DNA from: Bacteroidales bacterium
Lineage (GTDB): Bacteria > Bacteroidota > Bacteroidia > Bacteroidales > Tenuifilaceae
Reading direction: 5' to 3'
Length of the DNA: 64,000 nucleotides
Assembly (NCBI GenBank): GCA_013376985.1
Contig: JACABB010000013.1
Location: 50,895-114,894 of the forward strand
The notes below the pieces were generated by a model, which did not search any database, had not been told where the DNA came from, and worked only from the letters and a program-made list of their open reading frames with translations. This document shows, piece after piece, positions 57,409-64,000 of the stretch. How positions within the stretch are numbered: position 1 is the first letter of the stretch; each line of letters starts with the position of its first letter. The translations under genes were made by a program, and so were the position numbers.

Positions 57409-59103
57409 TTAGAAGTTGTAGGTTAAACCTGCCTTGATGTTAAATCGGTACATGGGATAAAGATACCATATATCATATTTTGACGAAGTAAGGTTGTTTA
57501 GATTTAAAAAGGCCGATAGTTTTTTATTGTACCTGTATTCAATTCCTACGTTGATGTCAGAGACTCCTTCAAGAGATTTGATGGGTTTGGTAATGCTAGA
57601 TGTTTTAACGTAGCGTTTGCCCATTGAGAAAACATCAAGGTTTAAAATAATTTTATCTTTAATGTTATAGCGGATGGATGCTAATGCATTGTAGTCGGGG
57701 ATTTGCCAAGGCTTAAGGAGTTTATGCATTCTATAGTTATTGTACTCTGCCCTAAAAAAGAGATTTATTTTAGAGGATGGTGCTATTGTAAGTTCTCCAA
57801 GAATTTTTGTTAATTCAACATTATCGCTTTCAGCAGTGAATCTGTTAAATAGCGGGTTTGAAGATTTGAGGTTTGCATTGGTGAAAAAATACATGCTGTC
57901 GATTAGCGAATAGCTTGCAAATACGTTATACGATACTTTGGTGCTTAAATTTCCTTTGATACCTCCTTTTAGGATGAATTTATGGCTTGTATTGAATACT
58001 TTTTTGCCAGGTATTAGCCACGGATTTTCGGCTGTTATTTTGGCATAGGAGTTTTCTTCAAGATAACCATTGATTTCAACATAAGGAATCAAGTAATGGC
58101 TTATAATATCATAAGATAGCAGAGCCATTGGGTAGAATGTTGACTGATTTCCTGATGAATTGGCATCAATAATGAGGTTTGTACCTACAAGTGCTCTCCA
58201 TTGTTTGCCATAAAGATTTATCCAAGGGGAAAGCCTAATTATTGTATTGTTTGCAGAATCGAGGTTGGAATTCTTCATGTAATGGTTAATGGAAAATTCA
58301 CCACCAAAACGTTCTTCCTTAATGAATTTATCCATTTTTATTGATATTTCGAGAAGACTCTCTTGCATATCAAAATTATCACTTAAATGGTTGAACCCTG
58401 TCTCAAACCTGTAGTTTAACTGAGTTGAATCTGTGTTACTAGAATAGTAATCAATATTTGCATGAAACTGATTGAAATGTTGTTCTTTGGGTGCGGCATT
58501 TGGATCGTAAATAGTACCTGTAGGAGCATAGATATCATACCCATAGTAGGTCACTTTGTGTTTGTTAAACCCTGCGTCAGCATTTATTATTGATTTTTTA
58601 AGAATTTTCTTTCCAAAGAGATTAAAGTCAGTACGCCCAAAATCACTATCAACTTGTTTCCCATTGTCTAGTTTTATTTTGCCAAATGATGAATGGTTTT
58701 GAACCCAACCACCATAAGAATAATCCTTATTGCGTCCGCTATTGTAGTATGCTTCAAAAATAGGAGATAGGCTGTTGCCAAATCCAAGTTTAATGTAGGC
58801 GTTGCTTAAATCGTTTAGCTGCTCCTGTACCATTCGAGCAGCAGTGATGGGTGTGATTGTATAGTTTGAAATAATAGGTCGCTGAAGAATAGTGTAGGAG
58901 AGGTTTGGTGTGAGTTTTAATGTGTCATCGATTTTAGGGAGTAAGTTAATTTTAAAGGCATCAGATATTGAAGGTTCGTAGGGACGGACTACCTGCACCT
59001 CTTTATTGAGTTTATCCTCTTGCCCGTATAAGTATTGAGTTGATGACGATAAGAGGTTTAAGGTCAGGACTATCAGAGAAAATTTTATTATTTTAGTATT
59101 CAT
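57409..59103 (-). CDS. Beta-barrel outer membrane protein (TonB-receptor-like)
   Basis: Protein of 564 residues with signal peptide (about 1-28, ending YLYGQ). A conserved N-terminal segment VQVVRPYEPSISDAFKINLL is followed by amphipathic strands to the end (YRFNIKAGLTYNF with a terminal Phe typical of outer-membrane barrels). There is no plug domain, so it is not a classical TonB receptor. It is separated by 8 bp from the large TPR gene upstream; the two form a transcription unit and probably one envelope complex of unknown function. Confidence 0.75.
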   Translation of the reverse strand: MNTKIIKFSLIVLTLNLLSSSTQYLYGQEDKLNKEVQVVRPYEPSISDAFKINLLPKIDDTLKLTPNLSYTILQRPIISNYTITPITAARMVQEQLNDLSNAYIKLGFGNSLSPIFEAYYNSGRNKDYSYGGWVQNHSSFGKIKLDNGKQVDSDFGRTDFNLFGKKILKKSIINADAGFNKHKVTYYGYDIYAPTGTIYDPNAAPKEQHFNQFHANIDYYSSNTDSTQLNYRFETGFNHLSDNFDMQESLLEISIKMDKFIKEERFGGEFSINHYMKNSNLDSANNTIIRLSPWINLYGKQWRALVGTNLIIDANSSGNQSTFYPMALLSYDIISHYLIPYVEINGYLEENSYAKITAENPWLIPGKKVFNTSHKFILKGGIKGNLSTKVSYNVFASYSLIDSMYFFTNANLKSSNPLFNRFTAESDNVELTKILGELTIAPSSKINLFFRAEYNNYRMHKLLKPWQIPDYNALASIRYNIKDKIILNLDVFSMGKRYVKTSSITKPIKSLEGVSDINVGIEYRYNKKLSAFLNLNNLTSSKYDIWYLYPMYRFNIKAGLTYNF

Positions 59104-59111
59104 ATTAATTT

Positions 59112-62100
59112 CTAAAAAGTAGTAATGTGTTGAGATTTATTTACCTTAATGTTAATCGTATCCTGAGTTTCGATGATTTGTTTACTCTTCTCCGCCTTTA
59201 CAAGTGTATTTAGTTTTGAAGTAGCAAGGTCAATGATTCCATCATCAGGTATTGAATATCCATCTATTACGCTTTGAAGAGTTGCTTTTGCTTGAAAAAA
59301 GTCATCTTTCTTAGAGTAAATATCGGAGAGGATAATAAAACTCTTAGCCAACCAATAATTGTGAGGTGTATTCTTCTCGGCAAATGAAAAAACTTCTGAT
59401 TCGGCTTTTTCTAGATTGCCTAGTAAGAATTGAATTTCGGCCATATGGAATTTTGATTCAGCACCCTCTACGGTTTTTAAGTCGCTAGCAACTTTTGAAA
59501 ACTCATCAAAGGCTTCTTTCAGTTTGTCTTTTTGCATAAGAGCAAGTGCCAGTTTGAAGCGAGTCAATCGTTCTGTTTCTAAAGGAAGTTTCTCTGTTAA
59601 TAGCACTTTGCCTGCTGCTGCTATTACATCTTCACTTCGATTGAGATTTGCTGCTGAACGAAGTTTACCAAGCCTTGCAACAAGAAGATTGTTTTTTACT
59701 TCTGCTTGATTTTCGAGTTTGTCGTAAGTGTCGTAAGCTTCAGTAAACTGCCCTTTTTCAAAGTATATTTGAGCTGCTGAAAGTAATGCTTGTTCCGTGA
59801 AATCGTTCTTTTGACGTTGAACCACTTGTAAGAATGCCTCTAGCGCTTTGTCGGGTACGTTAGTGCGATAATAGCAATCGCCTAAATAGAAATTAGCATT
59901 AAGGACAAAACTTCCCTTGGGGTAATCCTCAAGGTATTTAATAAGAGCAGGTTTTGATTTTTCGCAATCACCCGACATGTATAGTTTTTCGGCTGAAATG
60001 TAGGAAAGTGAATCTTTCTCAGCTAAACTTACATTCGCAAAATTGCCAAGTTGAGCGGCATAGGCAAAGTATGCATCAACATCGCCCTTATCAACATAAA
60101 TATTTTTAATGCCAACCAATGCGTTTTTGGCTTCTGGAGTTCCGGGATATTCTTCGACAACTCGTTTGTAATAAATGGATGAACTATCGGGCTTATCCTG
60201 ATTAAAGTAGATTAATCCTAGTTGTACTAGAGCCTTTACATGGTAACTACTACCTGAAAAATTGCTTTCTATTTTTTTGTAGTATTTAACAGCCTCATTG
60301 TATTGCTTAAGGTTTTGGTTGGATTCGGCAATTTCATAGATTGCATCATCAATGTAATTAGATTGAGGGTAATTACTGATAAGTTTTTGCAGTGTTTCTA
60401 TCTCTTTTTGAGGCCTTTCTACAAGACCCAACGAGAAGCCTCGTTGAAATATAGCATAATCAACATCTATTGTATTAGCTGTAATTGCTTTATCGTAATA
60501 ATCAATGGCAGTCCAGTATTTACGCTGAATAAAGTATGAGTCGCCAATTCGGTTATAAGCGTCGCCTAAGAACTGTGTTTTTTCATTTTGACTTATGTTG
60601 GTGTATTTGCGAAACCATTCAATAGCATCACCATATTTTTTTTGTTTAAAGCAGGTGTAACCCAGATTGTAATGAGCTAATTTATATTCTGGTAATTCAA
60701 ATGCACCGGGTGAGATCAAGAATTGGTTGTAACTGTCAGATGCTTGTTGAAAATTATCTAATTTGTAATAAGATTCACCTTGCCAATAAAGGGATTGAGC
60801 GAGAATTGTTCTACTAAAATCCGGGTATTTTAGCGACAGGTCAAATTTTTGAATGGCTTCTTTGTAGTTGAGGTTTTGAAATAGCTCAAGCCCTCTGAAA
60901 AAGGCAATACGCTGATATGCTCGTTTTATATTTGCATCCTGATTTTTGATGCTACCAAGCGATTCCAGTGCATCCTTGTAATTCCGAGTTTTTGAATAGG
61001 CTAGAACAAGGTAATTATAAGCCTCATCAGTTCGTTGTGTATTTGGGTATAGTTCAATGTATTTTTTAAATGCATCTATAGCTTCATTGAAAGGGGAGTA
61101 AAGCAGTTCATAGGTGATTTTGGCGAAATTGAAAAGAGCATCCTCTTTTATCACAGGATCAAAATTGTTTTTTGATGCCATGGCAAAAGCTTGACGAGCC
61201 TTGTTTTTATCGTTTTGCTTTATGTAGCAATCCGCCAGATGGTAGTTTGCATTTTGACTCAAGGAGTCCTCTTCCGTTGAAACCCTTTCAAGGTTTTTTG
61301 CTGCTAGTGAATAGTTTTGAACTTTATAGTAGGTGAAACCCATGAGGTAATAATCTTCGCGGGTAATATTTTGTGATTTTTGAAGATATTGCTCTAGGAA
61401 TGGTACTGCCTTATCGAATTGCTTTAGCCTATAGTATGAATCTCCTATTAACCTTGCAATTTCAGGTGCTCGCTTTGCTGATGCTGTTTCGAGTAGAGGC
61501 GGTGCAAATTCTACAACTTTTTGGTATTCGTTTTGAAGATAGTATATCTGTGCGATGTAGAATGGTGCTACAGGTGCAAAGGTTTCATCTTTTTTTAACT
61601 TTTCGAATCCTTTAAGTGCTGTGGCATAATTTTTTTGGCTGTATGCAATATGCGAGTAGTAATAGGTTGCTGGTGATGCAAATTTGTTATCGGTGTCTTT
61701 TATGTCAAAGAAGGCTTTGCTAGCAGCCTCTAAATTATTCAGGTTGAAATTACTATAGCCAATCATGAACTGAAGATCGGCCTTCTGTTCAGCATTAAAA
61801 GCCTTTCTGTCAATTTTCTGAAACCACGATAAGGCCTTTTTATAATCTTTTTCGTTATACCGTAATCTTCCCATCTCAAGGTAAGCAAAATCTACCTTTT
61901 GGCTTTCGGGATAACTGTTGATAAAGGTTCCGATAAGGTATTCTGCATCATTATTAGTAAGTTCAATAGCGCACATAGACCTGTAGAACTCTGCATCGGA
62001 TTTAAGTTGGCTGGCATCTGGGCTCATTGATGATGCAACCTTCTCGAATAATTTTTGTGCATCTGCATACTTCCCTTTGTCATAAAGTTCCAACCCTTTA

Positions 62101-62210
62101 CGGTAGGAGATATCGTAATTTGTGTAAAAAGTTGACTCTTGAGCACAAATAGAACCTGTGTGTGCTAATATTGTGAAAATGAATATAAACTTAATTGCAC
62201 GATTTAACAT
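59112..62210 (-). CDS. Large secreted TPR protein
   Basis: Protein of 1032 residues with signal peptide (about 1-24, ending GSICAQ). More than twenty TPR units cover almost the whole length (for example YDKGKYADAQKLFEKVASSM, DYKKALSWFQKIDRK, KQYNEAVKYYKKIESNF, NLEKAESEVFSFAEKN). Proteins like this are conserved in Bacteroidetes next to a barrel protein, as here. TPR scaffolds in the periplasm often help outer-membrane assembly or secretion; PorW/SprE of the type IX system is one example, but identity with it is not shown. Confidence 0.8.
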   Translation of the reverse strand: MLNRAIKFIFIFTILAHTGSICAQESTFYTNYDISYRKGLELYDKGKYADAQKLFEKVASSMSPDASQLKSDAEFYRSMCAIELTNNDAEYLIGTFINSYPESQKVDFAYLEMGRLRYNEKDYKKALSWFQKIDRKAFNAEQKADLQFMIGYSNFNLNNLEAASKAFFDIKDTDNKFASPATYYYSHIAYSQKNYATALKGFEKLKKDETFAPVAPFYIAQIYYLQNEYQKVVEFAPPLLETASAKRAPEIARLIGDSYYRLKQFDKAVPFLEQYLQKSQNITREDYYLMGFTYYKVQNYSLAAKNLERVSTEEDSLSQNANYHLADCYIKQNDKNKARQAFAMASKNNFDPVIKEDALFNFAKITYELLYSPFNEAIDAFKKYIELYPNTQRTDEAYNYLVLAYSKTRNYKDALESLGSIKNQDANIKRAYQRIAFFRGLELFQNLNYKEAIQKFDLSLKYPDFSRTILAQSLYWQGESYYKLDNFQQASDSYNQFLISPGAFELPEYKLAHYNLGYTCFKQKKYGDAIEWFRKYTNISQNEKTQFLGDAYNRIGDSYFIQRKYWTAIDYYDKAITANTIDVDYAIFQRGFSLGLVERPQKEIETLQKLISNYPQSNYIDDAIYEIAESNQNLKQYNEAVKYYKKIESNFSGSSYHVKALVQLGLIYFNQDKPDSSSIYYKRVVEEYPGTPEAKNALVGIKNIYVDKGDVDAYFAYAAQLGNFANVSLAEKDSLSYISAEKLYMSGDCEKSKPALIKYLEDYPKGSFVLNANFYLGDCYYRTNVPDKALEAFLQVVQRQKNDFTEQALLSAAQIYFEKGQFTEAYDTYDKLENQAEVKNNLLVARLGKLRSAANLNRSEDVIAAAGKVLLTEKLPLETERLTRFKLALALMQKDKLKEAFDEFSKVASDLKTVEGAESKFHMAEIQFLLGNLEKAESEVFSFAEKNTPHNYWLAKSFIILSDIYSKKDDFFQAKATLQSVIDGYSIPDDGIIDLATSKLNTLVKAEKSKQIIETQDTINIKVNKSQHITTF

Positions 62211-62439
62211 ATCATAGTATCTTGAAATTCGGATAAAAGTACTAAGAATTGACCTAAAAGATAGAATAATTAACTTCTTTTAATTAACACATAACTGTTA
62301 ATAAGTTGATTTATTGTAATACCCAATTGATTTGGGTTATGATATAACGAGAAAAATTATTTGCTTGTATAATAAAATTTATCAGGTATAATTCATTGAT
62401 AATAGATTAGATTATAGTAACTTGTAGGGAAAAATAGTT

Positions 62440-63312
62440 ATGGTTTGTAAGGTGCGAAAATTACTCAGAGCCCATCAAACGCTGGAAGGTGCTGGCGTTA
62501 AACTTAAGAGGGTTTTTGGTTACGATACAAGAATTGAAACAGATCCATTTCTGCTGCTAGATCATTTTGGTTCTAATTATCCGGAAGATTATCTGGCTGG
62601 TTTTCCTTGGCATCCTCATAGGGGTATCGAAACGGTTACTTACATGATTGATGGAATTGTTGAACATGGAGATAGTCTTGGAAATACGGGTGTTATTGGA
62701 CCTGGTGATGTGCAGTGGATGACTGCGGGTAGCGGTATTGTGCATCAAGAAATGCCAAAGGCTCATAATGGTTTGATGTATGGGTTTCAGCTATGGGTAA
62801 ATCTTCCTGAAATTCATAAAATGACTAGCCCTAGGTATCGTGAGATTAAAACGAGTGATATTCCAATTATTGAAAAGCCTGAGTCAATGCTAAAAATAAT
62901 ATCTGGTAGATATAAGAAAACACATGGTGCTGTTCAGGATCTATTTGCAGAGATACTATACTTTGACATTAAAATTTGGCCTAATTCTAATTTCTCATAC
63001 GAGGTGAATGAGGAGTATAACTGTATGTCGTACGTATATGACGGGGAAGTTAAATTTCATGGATATGATGATTTTGTGCGTTCACATGAATTGGTGCTAT
63101 TTGAAAGAGGGACACAGATTGAAATGAAAGCAGGTGCTGATGGTGCAAGATTATTGTTGCTTGGAGGAAAACCCCTAAATGAGAAAATTGCATGGAAGGG
63201 ACCAATTGTTATGAATACCGAAGAAGAACTTGAAGTGGCTTTTGAAGAGTTCTATAATGGTAATTTTATAAAAACAGCAAATGATATAAAATTTAACGTA
63301 AAAAAGAAGTAG
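62440..63312 (+). CDS. Pirin-family protein
   Basis: Protein of 290 residues, bicupin fold. Metal ligands are visible in PWHPHRGIETVTYMIDG (His, His), and SGIVHQEMPK (His and Glu). Members act as quercetin dioxygenases or redox-linked regulators; the activity here is unknown. The upstream 229 bp are a divergent AT-rich promoter region shared with the TPR gene. Confidence 0.9.
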   Translation: MVCKVRKLLRAHQTLEGAGVKLKRVFGYDTRIETDPFLLLDHFGSNYPEDYLAGFPWHPHRGIETVTYMIDGIVEHGDSLGNTGVIGPGDVQWMTAGSGIVHQEMPKAHNGLMYGFQLWVNLPEIHKMTSPRYREIKTSDIPIIEKPESMLKIISGRYKKTHGAVQDLFAEILYFDIKIWPNSNFSYEVNEEYNCMSYVYDGEVKFHGYDDFVRSHELVLFERGTQIEMKAGADGARLLLLGGKPLNEKIAWKGPIVMNTEEELEVAFEEFYNGNFIKTANDIKFNVKKK

Positions 63313-63388
63313 TACAATCTATCCAAAAAAGAGTTATAATTCATAGGTAATAATCATATTTGCAGATTCAATAGTTTACCATTCACTT

Positions 63389-63919
63389 ATGTCGCAGCTA
63401 ATCGCTATAGTCAACCAAAATGATGAAATTATTGGGTACGATAATAAAATTGTAGTTCATCAGAATGGGTTATTACATAGGGCATTTTCGATTTTAGTTT
63501 TTAATAGCAATGGTGAGATGTTATTACAGCGAAGGGCTTTGGATAAGTATCATTCACCGGGTTTGTGGACAAATACCTGTTGTAGCCATTTACCCGAAGG
63601 ATTTGAAATGGAATCCATTATTCATGAAAGGTTACGGGAGGAGATGGGTTTTGATTGTGAACTAAAGTATACATTAGCATTCCATTATCAGGTCAATTTT
63701 GGTGATGGTATGATAGAGAACGAGATTGACCATATCTACATAGGATTTTTTGATGGAAACCCAATTCCTAACCCTACTGAAGTTTGCGAGTGGGCTTGGC
63801 GTACAAAAGATTATGTATTGGAAGAGATAAAAAACAAACCCGACAAATATACTTACTGGTTCAAAAATATACTCGAAAATCATTTCGATTCTATAGAAGA
63901 AAAACTGAAAGGTTGTTAA
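63389..63919 (+). CDS. idi: Isopentenyl-diphosphate delta-isomerase (type I)
   Basis: Protein of 176 residues with a Nudix-like fold. The active-site Cys is in LWTNTCCSHLPEGFEM and the catalytic Glu in MIENEIDHIYIGFF; HRAFSILVFNSNGEMLLQRR is the substrate-binding start. The family usually has CSHP where this protein has CSHL. It interconverts isopentenyl and dimethylallyl diphosphate. It lies 76 bp behind the pirin gene. The remaining 81 bases of the window hold no gene I can call. Confidence 0.92.
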   Translation: MSQLIAIVNQNDEIIGYDNKIVVHQNGLLHRAFSILVFNSNGEMLLQRRALDKYHSPGLWTNTCCSHLPEGFEMESIIHERLREEMGFDCELKYTLAFHYQVNFGDGMIENEIDHIYIGFFDGNPIPNPTEVCEWAWRTKDYVLEEIKNKPDKYTYWFKNILENHFDSIEEKLKGC

Positions 63920-64000
63920 TATCACCTAGTTAGCATTATATATTTTTCCCGGCTTAATGGACAAATTTAATGGTAATATCTTCTGAAATGTTTGTTGCTA

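Noticed and set aside
57409..59103. Classical TonB-dependent receptor
   Set aside because: There is no plug domain and the length is too short; only a barrel-like protein is supported.

Overview
The window comes from a Bacteroidota (Bacteroidetes) chromosome. Several things point there: secreted proteins with type IX secretion C-terminal sorting domains (1-3228, 24055-26547), the short housekeeping sigma factor, the bamD-rpoZ-coaBC-DUF4835-recN gene order, TAnnTTTG-type promoter boxes upstream of several genes, and a BtgA/BtgB-type mobilization module. The DNA is AT-rich. I cannot assign a genus.

Layout. (1) 1-6833: the 3' part of a very long SprB-repeat type IX cargo gene; a minus-strand pair made of a C39-like/VKOR/thioredoxin membrane protein and a 53-residue double-glycine-leader peptide; and an unrecognised secreted protein. 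(2) 6995-32593: a 25.5-kb integrative mobilizable element inserted in a tRNA-Pro(GGG) gene and bounded by a perfect 52-bp direct repeat. Its left half holds the tyrosine recombinase, an excisionase-like HTH protein, DUF3987 and toprim replication proteins, BtgA/BtgB mobilization proteins, ParA with a ribbon-helix-helix partner and 9-bp iterons, and an Xre regulator next to a putative nuclease. Its right half is cargo: a second C39-like/VKOR/thioredoxin protein, a second double-glycine peptide and a TlpA-like protein; two tandem Ycf48/BNR-like lipoproteins; an M4 metallopeptidase with a type IX signal; a secreted TPR-CHAT protease; and a TPR membrane protein. The cargo is littered with duplicated leaders, shared terminator hairpins and gene fragments. 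No type IV secretion genes are seen, so the element would have to be mobilized by another element. (3) 32620-64000: conserved chromosome with trxB, an alpha-oxoamine synthase, bamD-rpoZ-coaBC-DUF4835-recN, fabI, rpoD, htrA, a SiaC-like protein, dapF, gyrB, pirin and idi. Among these lie a chaperone/usher-like surface assembly cluster (45541-53784, interrupted by a SpoIIE-type phosphatase) and a large TPR protein paired with a beta-barrel protein.

The most interesting system is the repeated pair of a small cysteine-rich GG-leader peptide and a membrane protein that fuses a peptidase-dead C39-like domain, a VKOR domain and a DsbA-like thioredoxin domain. It occurs once outside the island and once inside it. 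The natural reading is a dedicated oxidative-folding station for exported disulfide-rich peptides. The chromosomal peptide has the C-C-CC-C-C cysteine order of inhibitor-cystine-knot miniproteins. A second notable system is the usher-like OmpA-domain protein with two homologous pilin-like subunits and a PapD-like chaperone.
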